Positions 33,740 through 40,834 of a stretch of DNA of 58,486 nucleotides are shown here, one piece after another. The position numbers and the translations under genes are program-made. Within the stretch, counting starts at the first letter, position 1; the number at the start of each line of letters is the position of its first letter. Source of the stretch: an uncultured Collinsella sp. (GTDB lineage: Bacteria; Actinomycetota; Coriobacteriia; Coriobacteriales; Coriobacteriaceae); NCBI GenBank assembly GCA_902462065.1, contig CABQAK010000008.1:1-58486 (forward strand). Direction: 5' to 3'. The notes below the pieces were generated by a model. That model had not been told where the DNA came from. It made no database searches and saw nothing but the letters and a program-made list of their open reading frames with translations.

Positions 33740-33987
33740 CGCACGACCTCCCACATATCAATCACGGTATAGCCCTCGGTGGGAATGCCCGCTGCGGCAA
33801 GCTCGCCGCGCAGCAGTTCCTCATCCGAAGGCAGCGCCTTCCACGCCAAGCCGCAGCCGGCAGCGACCTCCCCGGGCACGGGAATCGTGCGCCCGGGAAG
33901 GCCGCGCTCGATGCATAGGGTCTCGCACCCCATGGCGGCCGCCGTGGTGGGAAACGTGATGACAAGCGCCGGGCGCTTCTCCCTCAT
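33736..33987 (-). CDS. DUF3343 (putative Se/S carrier-like) protein
   Basis: 83 residues consisting only of the DUF3343 domain: ALVITFPTTAAAMGCETLC, LPGRTIPVPGEVAAGCGLAW, then a short C-terminal part. Cysteines in GCETLC and AGCGL are candidate chalcogen carriers. The ATG at 33987 was chosen because GGAG sits at good spacing and the domain starts there. It lies between yedF and the desulfurase, overlapping the latter by 4 bp. It is a paralogue of the gene at 5602-5997 but lacks the Cys-rich tail. Function is inferred from context only. Confidence 0.8.
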   Translation of the reverse strand: MREKRPALVITFPTTAAAMGCETLCIERGLPGRTIPVPGEVAAGCGLAWKALPSDEELLRGELAAAGIPTEGYTVIDMWEVVR

Positions 33988-34006
33988 GGCAACTCCAACC
34001 AATACG

Positions 34007-34633
34007 CTACGGGCGCACGACGCGCACGGCCTGCTCCATCTTCTCCACAATCACGTACATGTTGGTGACCTCGCCCACCGCAAGCTGGTCTTTAATGCCA
34101 TAGTGGTCCAGGCAGGTGCCGCAGGTAAGGATCTCGACGCCCTGCTCGGCCAGACCCTTCAGGTCGTCGAGCACCGGTGAGCCCTCGACGGTGAGCTTGG
34201 CGCCGCCGTTATAGAACAGCATGGTCGAGGGCAGCTCCTCCTGCTGTGTCACGGCAAAGATGAAGGCCTTCATGAGCTTGTGGCCCAGCTCGTCGTCGCC
34301 GCGGCCCATGCAGTCAGTGTAGACGGAGATGACGAGCTTGCCCTTGCCGGCGCTGGCATCACAGAAGGCAGCGCCATCCTGCTCGGGATCGGCCACGGCA
34401 ACGGCGCCAGAGGTCGCCACGGTCACGTGCCACTCGGCGTCAGAAACCTTCTCGACCGAGGCCGTGCAGCCCTTCTCCTGCGCCATCTTGGAGATGTTCT
34501 TGACGGCGGTCTCGTTATCGACCGAGGTCACGACGTTGCCCTCGCCATCGAGCTGCTTCAGGGCTTTGAGCGTCTTGACGACGGGCAGCGGGCAGGCATC
34601 GCCCATGGCATTGACTTCAATTTTGGTAGACAT
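34007..34633 (-). CDS. yedF: selenium metabolism protein YedF (TusA domain plus DsrE-like domain)
   Basis: 208 residues. Residues 1-75 are a TusA/SirA-like domain with the CPLP motif (GDACPLPVVKTLKAL); residues 100-205 are DsrE-like with a CGTCLDHYG motif. This two-domain arrangement is the YedF family, which occurs in genomes that use selenium and lies near selD. Both motifs hold potential sulfur or selenium carrier cysteines, and transfer from a desulfurase to SelD is a reasonable but unproven role. The ATG at 34633 follows AAGGAA. It sits between selD and the DUF3343 gene. Confidence 0.9.
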   Translation of the reverse strand: MSTKIEVNAMGDACPLPVVKTLKALKQLDGEGNVVTSVDNETAVKNISKMAQEKGCTASVEKVSDAEWHVTVATSGAVAVADPEQDGAAFCDASAGKGKLVISVYTDCMGRGDDELGHKLMKAFIFAVTQQEELPSTMLFYNGGAKLTVEGSPVLDDLKGLAEQGVEILTCGTCLDHYGIKDQLAVGEVTNMYVIVEKMEQAVRVVRP

Positions 34634-34694
34634 AGCAAATTCCTTTCGAAAGAACCGTTCTAGAGAACGGTAAACAGTTACATAAACGTACGGG

Positions 34695-35744
34695 CTAGCG
34701 AACAACGTGGACGGCAGGACCGTCCGGCACCGGCTCGCACACGCGGCCGATTGTGGCGGCAACACGCCCCTCGGCATGCAGACGGCACGCAAGCTCATCC
34801 GCATCCGCCGCGGGCGCCGCAATAAGCAAACCGCCCGAAGTCTGCGGATCGTACAGCGCATCCAGCATGCCTGGCTCCAGGTCATCGTCGGCAGCTACAC
34901 GCGGGCCAAAGAAGTCCTGGTTGCGATAGGAGCCCGCGGGGATAATACCCAGACGCGCCATGTCGAGCACCTGATTAAAGAGTGGCACCGCCCCCGACGC
35001 GAGCTCGATTTGCACGCCCGAGCCCTCGGCCATCTCGCACGCATGCCCGATCAGACCAAAGCCCGTAATGTCGGTGCAGCCGTGAAGCTCAAGTCCCTCG
35101 GCCAGACGAATCGGCGCCTCGTTGAGGGTGCACATCGAGTCAAACATGGCTGCGGCCTCGTCTTGCTCGATGAGCTCGCCCTTAATGGCCGTGGTGATGA
35201 TGCCCGAGCCGATCGCCTTGGTCAGCAGCAGAACATCGTCCACGCGTGCGCCGCTGTTGGCGAGCATGCGGTCGAGCGCGACAAAACCACTCACGGACAG
35301 GCCGTACTTGGACTCGTCATCGTTGATGGTATGGCCGCCCGCGATGGAGCAACCCGCCTCGACGCACTTGTCGGCGCCGCCCGCCAGAATCTGGCCGGCG
35401 ACCTCGATGCCCAGGCAGCTCGGGATGCACAGCAAGTTCATGGCATGGCTCGGCCGCCCGCCCATGGCGTAGATGTCCGACAGCGAGTTGGCCGCGGCAA
35501 TCTGGCCAAACAGAAACGGGTCGTCGACCATCGGCGGGAAGAAGTCGATGGACTGCACAAGCCCCAGGTTCTCCCCTACGCGGAAGACGCTCGCATCGTC
35601 AGAGGTATCGAACCCCACGAGCAAGTTGTCGTTATGCACATTTGGCAAGTCGCCCAGGACCTGGGCGAGGGCTCCAGGAGCCAACTTAGCGGCTCAACCG
35701 CTCGCGGCCGTCATAGACGTGAGCTTAATCTGATCGTCAGCCAT
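34695..35744 (-). CDS. selD: selenophosphate synthase, itself a selenoprotein (Sec17)
   Basis: 349 residues when an in-frame UGA (35694-35696) is read as Sec. It makes selenophosphate from selenide and ATP. The N-terminus reads MADDQIKLTSMTAASG-U-AAKL: Sec17 and Lys20 occupy the positions of E. coli Cys17 and Lys20. The glycine-rich ATP loop follows, with GFDTSDDAS and later GGHTINDDESKYG holding metal-binding Asp. The ATG at 35744 has GAGGAGGTATCG. A caller that stops at UGA would start at an internal TTG and lose the active site. SelD here needs its own product to be made. Confidence 0.96.
35650..35696 (-). promoter_or_regulatory. selD UGA codon and candidate SECIS hairpin
   Basis: The UGA is at 35694-35696. 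A strong hairpin CGCCCAG-GTC-CTGGGCG (35651-35667) begins 27 nt downstream, with GGUC at its apex. A smaller GGCTCC/GGAGCC hairpin lies closer. Which of them SelB reads is not decidable by eye. Confidence 0.55.
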
Positions 35745-35814
35745 CGATACCTCCTCTCATCGGTCAATCATTTTCTCCCAGTATACGCATGAATGCGAGC
35801 CTACGACGGATGCA

Positions 35815-36579
35815 TTAATTGAGCGCCTGTGCGCGAATCGCCGCGCCGATGGCACCGGCAAAGCGAGCCTGGGGCGAGGTGGTCACCGGCGACCCCAGTA
35901 GCTCGCCCAACCGCTCCACCACGAAGGCGTTCTCACACAGGCCACCGGTCAGGTAGTACGGGGCGCCCGCGGCCTGCCCGGCCATAGTGGCCACGCGCGA
36001 CACGACGCTCTCGATCACCCCGCGGGCGATGTTCTCGCGCGGCTCACCGCGACCGATCAGGCTGATGACCTCACTTTCGGCAAAGACCGTGCACATGCTG
36101 GATATCTTGGTGGGCTCGCCGGAACGCGCCAGGTCGGCCATCTGCTGCTGGGAAATGCCTAGGCGGTCGGCCATGATCTCCAAAAAGCGCCCCGTGCCGG
36201 CGGCGCACTTGTCGTTCATGGCAAACTTGGCCACGCGTCCACTTTTAAGCTGAATGACCTTGGTGTCCTGACCACCCACATCGATCACGGTGCCGTGGTC
36301 GCCAAACAGACGCACGGCACCGGTGCCGTGGCAGGTAATCTCGGTCACGACCTTATGCGCATAGGGCACGGCGACACGACCGTAGCCGGTCGCGATCACG
36401 CGCACGTCGTCGGCAGCCACGTCATAGCCAGCCGCGGTAAGCTCGCAGCGCAGACGCTCGGCCGCATCAACCGAGGAGAACCCGGTTGGCTGCACGCACA
36501 TCCATGCCACCGAACCTTCCCCATCGACCACAGCGGCCTTAGCCGCCGTAGACCCGATATCGATCCCGATCCCTATCAT
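35815..36579 (-). CDS. 2-hydroxyacyl-CoA dehydratase activase-type ATPase (HgdC/YjiL-like)
   Basis: 254 residues of the BadF/HgdC ASKHA ATPase family. IGIDIGSTAAKAAV is the phosphate-1 loop, VIDVGGQDTK the phosphate-2 loop, and the bridging [4Fe-4S] cysteines are seen in NDKCAAGTG and SSMCTVF. Such activases use ATP to inject low-potential electrons into a dehydratase or double-cubane partner; both candidate partners are encoded just upstream. Its size matches E. coli YjiL. It is the third large gene of the cluster and lies 70 bp before selD. Confidence 0.9.
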   Translation of the reverse strand: MIGIGIDIGSTAAKAAVVDGEGSVAWMCVQPTGFSSVDAAERLRCELTAAGYDVAADDVRVIATGYGRVAVPYAHKVVTEITCHGTGAVRLFGDHGTVIDVGGQDTKVIQLKSGRVAKFAMNDKCAAGTGRFLEIMADRLGISQQQMADLARSGEPTKISSMCTVFAESEVISLIGRGEPRENIARGVIESVVSRVATMAGQAAGAPYYLTGGLCENAFVVERLGELLGSPVTTSPQARFAGAIGAAIRAQALN

Positions 36580-36641
36580 GGCCCTCTCCCAATCTAAACA
36601 TCAAAGGTAGTGGCGCGTTCAGGCGCCTTAGATCTAGGTTT

Positions 36642-36729
36642 CTCAGGTGCCGGAGATTGCCCCGAAAGAGGAGCGCAGCGTACTTTGGTACGCAAGCGAC
36701 GGTTTGAGGGGCAAGATCCGGTGCCTGAG
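36642..36729. repeat. structured element, copy 1 (after the second dehydratase-type gene)
   Basis: A long-range hairpin: CTCAGGTGCCGGA (36642-36654) with TCCGGTGCCTGAG (36717-36729), inner stem TTGCCCC (36657-36663) with GGGGCAA (36708-36714), and an apical hairpin GCGTAC-TTTG-GTACGC. The loop contains GAAAGAG and AAGCGACGGTTTGA. It is about 85% identical in its loop to copy 2 at 37932-38031, while the stems covary. Confidence 0.85.
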
Positions 36730-36733
36730 GAAG

Positions 36734-37897
36734 CTACAGGGTCTCGATAAAGGCGGCGATGCGCGTCTCGATCTGGTCCATGTCGCCGTTGCTGTAGTCG
36801 GTCTCGATCTTCATATACGGAATACCCGCACCCTCGACGGCCTCCTGCATGCGGGCACTCTCCACGTTAAAGGTGTGGCACGCCTGGAGCACATTCTCCA
36901 CCACGCCATCGACATGATACTTCTCGCACATAGCCAGCGTGTTTTCCATACGACCGTCGTTGGGCGTCATGACCGAGCAGTTGATGTCCAGGTAGCGGTC
37001 GGCGATGGAGCGCAGGATGTCGGGAGCCTCCGGATCGATCATCATGGCCGCCGTGCGCTCGCCCGAGCAGTCGTCCATGCACACGACCACGCCGCCGTTG
37101 GACTCGATGGTGCGACCGATCTTGTTGATCACGCCGCCCACCGGGCAGCCGGTGATCAGAATGCGCTTGGCATCCGCCGCGACCGGGCGCTCGCCCGCGT
37201 CGTAGGCCTCGCGCAGCTTGGCAACCTTTTGCTCCAGCTGCTGCGTATAGGCCTCGATATCAAAGCTGAACGTACCGGCAAACATGGTGCTCATCAGATC
37301 GACGCCGCTCATGGCCGCCGGCTGGTTGGCCTGCAGCGCAAACATCTCGAGCTGGGCCGCACGCAAGCGGTTGCGGCGACGAACGGCAGCACGAAGGTCG
37401 TCATCGGTGATCGTAATACCGTAGAAGTTCTCGAGCTCCTCCTTGAGCAGGCGGCACTCCTCGTACCAGCCTTCACGCTCGTAGGCGCGATCGCGACCCT
37501 GCGGAAGATGCAGAATGTGCGTGCGCTTGAGCTCGTTGAGCAGCTCGTACATCTTCTTCTTGCCGTCGCAGGTGGTCTCGCCGATGATCATGTCGCTAAA
37601 GTACGTAAACGGGCACTTTTGCGAGTAGGCAAAGCCGTAGGTCGACTTGATGAGCGGGCAGAGGTTTGCCGGCAGCACCTTCTCGGCCTCGGGAATCACC
37701 TCATCGGACGTACCGCACAGAGCGACACTCGCAGTCCCCGCGGCATCGATAATCTCGAGCGGCGTATAGCTGCACAAAAAGCCGACCAGGCGATTACCCG
37801 CCTGCTTGTAATCCTTAACGCGAATAAACGCCGCCTTGCGCTGCTCGTTGAACTCCTCAAACGTGCTGGGCAACGGCTGCTCAATATTTTCCGACAT
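36734..37897 (-). CDS. 2-hydroxyacyl-CoA dehydratase/double-cubane-type protein (HgdB/YjiM family), second paralogue
   Basis: 387 residues of the HgdB/BcrC/YjiM family. Conserved Cys positions include GFLCSYTP, LPANLCPLIKS, GETTCDGKKK, ITGCPVGG and VLQACHTF. Family members carry [4Fe-4S] or double-cubane [8Fe-9S] clusters and perform difficult two-electron reductions or dehydrations once activated. Length is close to YjiM (about 383). The ATG at 37897 has TAGGAGTTAT. It may form a heterodimer with the neighbour at 38048-39331 or act alone. The selenium-gene neighbourhood suggests a reductive role there, but the substrate is unknown. Confidence 0.85.
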   Translation of the reverse strand: MSENIEQPLPSTFEEFNEQRKAAFIRVKDYKQAGNRLVGFLCSYTPLEIIDAAGTASVALCGTSDEVIPEAEKVLPANLCPLIKSTYGFAYSQKCPFTYFSDMIIGETTCDGKKKMYELLNELKRTHILHLPQGRDRAYEREGWYEECRLLKEELENFYGITITDDDLRAAVRRRNRLRAAQLEMFALQANQPAAMSGVDLMSTMFAGTFSFDIEAYTQQLEQKVAKLREAYDAGERPVAADAKRILITGCPVGGVINKIGRTIESNGGVVVCMDDCSGERTAAMMIDPEAPDILRSIADRYLDINCSVMTPNDGRMENTLAMCEKYHVDGVVENVLQACHTFNVESARMQEAVEGAGIPYMKIETDYSNGDMDQIETRIAAFIETL

Positions 37898-37931
37898 ATA
37901 ACTCCTAAACCTTTTAACCAACCAAGGAAAC

Positions 37932-38031
37932 GGCTTTCCCAGGTGCCCGAGGTTGCCGTGAAAGAGACGCGCCGCGTACTTTGGCACGCAAGCGACGGTT
38001 TGAACGGCAAGATCGGGTGCCTGGAGAAGCC
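37932..38031. repeat. structured element, copy 2 (after the first dehydratase-type gene)
   Basis: CCAGGTGCCCGA (37939-37950) pairs with TCGGGTGCCTGG (38013-38024); inner stem TTGCCGT (37953-37959) with ACGGCAA (38004-38010); apical hairpin GCGTAC-TTTG-GCACGC; outer GGCTT/AAGCC. At least four base pairs differ from copy 1 by changes on both sides. Confidence 0.85.
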
Positions 38032-38047
38032 GCCGGGACGGATAGTC

Positions 38048-39331
38048 CTAAATGGTTTCCAAGAAAGCCTCAATCCTGGTTTGCAGTTGACCGGCGTCCT
38101 CGCCGGCGTAGTCGGTCGTGATGTGCATAAACGGAATGCCTGCCTCCTCGGCGGCCTTCTCCACGGCAAACGACTCCATCTCGTAGAGCGTGCAGAACTG
38201 CAGAGCCACGTCGACGATGCCGTCGGCATGAAGGTCCTTGGCCATCTGGACAATGTCCTTCATACGCTGATCGTTGGGCGTAAAGACGGCGCAGTTGATC
38301 TTGAAGTAGCGCTCGGCGATGGCGTCGAGCATCTCGTCGACCGTCTCGCCGGACTCGTCGACCAGGTCCTTGTAGTAGCGCGAGCCCGTGCAGGACTCCT
38401 CGCCCACCACAACGCCGCCGGCCTTCTCGATGAGGTTGAACAGCTTCCAGTTGGGCACGGCCATGGGCGTGCCGGTGTACAGGATGCGCTTGGTCCCCTT
38501 GGGCGCCACGCCCTCGCCGGCCTCGACACGCTGCTCGCACTCAGCCGCCATATCGTTGATGGCGCCGGTCAGACGCGGCGTGTCGTCCATAAAGGCGGCC
38601 TGAACGGTCAGCAGGCTGTCGAGACCGCTGATGGGTGCCGGGTCGGCAGCGCGCGTGGCAGCGAGGCGCTGCAGGGCGCGACGCTTCTCATTGACGGCGT
38701 GGATGGCGGCCTTCAGACGCTCGGGCGTAATCTTGACGCCACACTCTTCCTCGATCTTGGCGGCGAGCTTCTTGACCTCGGCCTTCCAGGTCACGAGCGT
38801 CGACTCGTCGTGTACGTTGGGAATATCCATGACGTACATGTTCTTTTGCGTGGCAAAGAACTCGTAGGCTTTCTTCTTACCGTCGCAGGTGTTCTCGCCT
38901 ACCACCAGGTCACTCGACTCAATGTAGGGGCAGACCTCGCCCAGCTTAAAGCCGGCAAAGCTCTTAATAAGCGGGCAGGTGTTGCGCGGCAGGTGCTCCT
39001 CAACCTTATCGGTTGCCCAGTCGGCACCCGAGCACAGACCAACGGGAATGCCGTCACAGGCAAGCACGATCTCCTCGGGCACGTACACGCAGAACGAGCC
39101 CACGATCTTGGTGGCCTCGCCGGCCTCCTTCTTGTCGAGCATCTCCTTAATACGGCCGCTATGGATGTTGGTGGCCACAAAGTCCAGGTAGGACGTGGAC
39201 TTGGGGCGATTGTGCTGCGTCAGAAACATATCGCCGTACATCTGACCAACGGCGCCCAGCAGCATGTCGTGGTCGGCAAGATTCATGCCGAGGCTCTCCC
39301 ACATCGGATGGAAATCGAATTCTTCAGCCAT
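38048..39331 (-). CDS. 2-hydroxyacyl-CoA dehydratase/double-cubane-type protein, first paralogue
   Basis: 427 residues, same family as the next gene, with an N-terminal extension of about 40 residues. Conserved elements are GSFCVYVPEEI, LPRNTCPLIKSFAGF, GENTCDGKKKAYE, LYTGTPM and VALQFCTLYE. NTCPLIKS and TCDGKKK are shared with the downstream paralogue, but overall identity is modest. Its start ATG lies inside the end of a 56-codon leader ORF (overlap of 8 bp), which suggests coupled translation. It is the first large gene of a cluster that goes on to activase, selD and yedF. Physiological substrate unknown. Confidence 0.85.
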   Translation of the reverse strand: MAEEFDFHPMWESLGMNLADHDMLLGAVGQMYGDMFLTQHNRPKSTSYLDFVATNIHSGRIKEMLDKKEAGEATKIVGSFCVYVPEEIVLACDGIPVGLCSGADWATDKVEEHLPRNTCPLIKSFAGFKLGEVCPYIESSDLVVGENTCDGKKKAYEFFATQKNMYVMDIPNVHDESTLVTWKAEVKKLAAKIEEECGVKITPERLKAAIHAVNEKRRALQRLAATRAADPAPISGLDSLLTVQAAFMDDTPRLTGAINDMAAECEQRVEAGEGVAPKGTKRILYTGTPMAVPNWKLFNLIEKAGGVVVGEESCTGSRYYKDLVDESGETVDEMLDAIAERYFKINCAVFTPNDQRMKDIVQMAKDLHADGIVDVALQFCTLYEMESFAVEKAAEEAGIPFMHITTDYAGEDAGQLQTRIEAFLETI

Positions 39332-39494
39332 GACGGTTCCCCTCTCGAACCAAAATTGAATAGCTACGGTATTGCTGCACGGTGGGTGGCGAAAACCCAG
39401 CCGCGCCTAAACCCGGAATTTTAGGGAACCTGCTTTGCGGTCGATTATTTAGTTGTTCGTCGTCTCTCCCGGAGCCGTGAACATACCTGCTCAT
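39324..39494 (-). CDS. short leader ORF 2 (56 residues)
   Basis: 56 codons starting MSRYVHGSGRDDEQ and ending inside the start of the dehydratase-type gene. Its ATG overlaps the stop of leader ORF 1 as ATGA, and its own stop overlaps the next ATG by 8 bp. It has no recognised domain and is rich in Arg, Gln, Ser and Pro. It may serve to couple translation and not to make a stable protein. Confidence 0.4.
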   Translation of the reverse strand: MSRYVHGSGRDDEQLNNRPQSRFPKIPGLGAAGFSPPTVQQYRSYSILVREGNRHG

Positions 39495-39559
39495 ATGCGA
39501 CTCCGAGCTATATATAGGGCACGCGCGGCAACGCGGCGAATGTATGTCGTCTGCGGCAT
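39491..39559 (-). CDS. short leader ORF 1 (22 residues)
   Basis: A 22-codon ORF, MPQTTYIRRV followed by AARALYIARSRI, preceded by an excellent AAAGGAGG (39568-39575) eight bases from its ATG. It is Arg-rich (five of 22). It lies about 25 nt from a predicted transcription start. Leader peptides of this size often regulate downstream genes by ribosome stalling or coupling; that role is inference. Confidence 0.45.
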   Translation of the reverse strand: MPQTTYIRRVAARALYIARSRI

Positions 39560-39589
39560 GTGCGCACCCTCCTTTACAAGTTAAGGTCA

Positions 39590-39618
39590 ACTATATCAAC
39601 GGTCATCGTCCAGACGAA
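39590..39618 (-). promoter_or_regulatory. candidate promoter of the dehydratase/selenium cluster
   Basis: TATAGT (39590-39595) with TTCGTC 17 bp upstream on the minus strand. The -35 is weak. Start would be near 39583, just before the ribosome site of leader ORF 1. Confidence 0.4.
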
Positions 39619-39713
39619 CACCGTTGACATTCGTACGACAGCGTCGTGCGTCGTCGTTTAATAAAAAATTATCTTGATTGATAAGAGTTTGTCATCCCTC
39701 ATTCGGCGAACAG

Positions 39714-39749
39714 CAAGACAAAGCCACCGAGGCTTATATCCCCGACGGC
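39714..39749 (-). terminator. terminator of the mod operon
   Basis: A 10-bp stem with three G-U pairs (39723-39732 with 39740-39749), then TTTGTCTT on the minus strand, 11 bases past the modC stop. Confidence 0.65.
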
Positions 39750-39760
39750 ATTACCCGGCG

Positions 39761-40831
39761 CTATCGACAAACCAGGTGGATCCTACTCGCATCGAAGTGC
39801 ATGCGCAGCGTCTCGCCTGCTTGCGGCAGCTCGTCGACAGGCATGCCCACTTTGTTGACCTTCCACTGCAGGCGCGTCGGCGCATCGGCGCGCGGCACGT
39901 CCAGCAGCACCAGGCGCTCAAAACGCGAATCGCTCACGCGGGCCACGTGCAGATCGTAGCTGTTGCGACCCCGCTCGGCACGGTTGTCAACATGGAAGTA
40001 GCTTGCGCGAATGCCCAGGTACGCCACATTATCGGGAACCTCCCGACCCACGTTAAAGGTCATGCCCCAGTCGAGGGCCTCAACTTCTTCGTCGCTGATC
40101 TTGCGCGCCCGGCTTGTGTTCTTGCAGCCCGTTAGGCGCAGCGCCGCCAGCGTCTGCGGGCGGCGGACCACGTCCTCAATGGAGCCGATCTCCTCAACAT
40201 GCCCGTCGTGCATCACGCAGATACGCTGGCACAAGCGGCACGCTTCGTCGATGTCGTGGCTCACATAGAGCACGGTGCGGTTGCACACATCGAACAGGTC
40301 GAGCATGTTCTGCTCGAGCGCGCTCTTGAGATACGCGTCGAGCGCGCTCATGGGCTCGTCGAACATAAAGATGCCCGGGTGTGCCGCCACCATGCGGGCG
40401 AGCGCCACGCGTTGCTGCTGGCCGCCCGAAAGGCGCGCGGGATAGCGGTCCGCGAAATCGGCCAGGCCAAAGATGCCCAGGTAACGCTCGGCGAGCTTTT
40501 TGCGCGCGGCGGCGTCGCCCGCGCCCTTTACACCGGCACATACGTTATCGGCCACCGTCATGTTGGGAAACAGCTGATAGTTTTGGAACAGCAGGGCGCA
40601 TTTGCGCGCCTGGGGCGACAGGTTGATGCCCGCCGCCGAGTCAAAAAAGGTCACGCCGTTGACGACGATTTTGCCCTCGTCGGGCGTCTCCACACCGGCA
40701 ATGCAGCGCAGTGTGCAGCTCTTGCCGCAACCCGAGGCGCCCAGCAGCGCCACGCGCTCCTCGCCGGCCTCGAGCTGCATGTCGAGCATAAACCCGGGAT
40801 AGCGCTTTTTGATATCCAAAACGAGCGACAT
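39761..40831 (-). CDS. modC: molybdate ABC transporter ATPase
   Basis: 356 residues. Walker A GASGCGKSC, ABC signature LSGGQQQR, Walker B IFMFDEP and the SHD switch are all present in the first 220 residues. The rest is a TOBE-like regulatory region, as in ModC. It powers import of molybdate (or tungstate) through ModB. It follows modB by 3 nt. The cargo assignment rests on the ModA/ModB neighbours and the heavy use of Mo enzymes in the window. Confidence 0.9.
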   Translation of the reverse strand: MSLVLDIKKRYPGFMLDMQLEAGEERVALLGASGCGKSCTLRCIAGVETPDEGKIVVNGVTFFDSAAGINLSPQARKCALLFQNYQLFPNMTVADNVCAGVKGAGDAAARKKLAERYLGIFGLADFADRYPARLSGGQQQRVALARMVAAHPGIFMFDEPMSALDAYLKSALEQNMLDLFDVCNRTVLYVSHDIDEACRLCQRICVMHDGHVEEIGSIEDVVRRPQTLAALRLTGCKNTSRARKISDEEVEALDWGMTFNVGREVPDNVAYLGIRASYFHVDNRAERGRNSYDLHVARVSDSRFERLVLLDVPRADAPTRLQWKVNKVGMPVDELPQAGETLRMHFDASRIHLVCR

Positions 40832-40834
40832 AGG

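Noticed and set aside
34695..35684. A shorter SelD starting at an internal TTG
   Set aside because: It lacks the catalytic residue and Lys20 and has no ribosome site; the UGA-containing N-terminus has a strong one.
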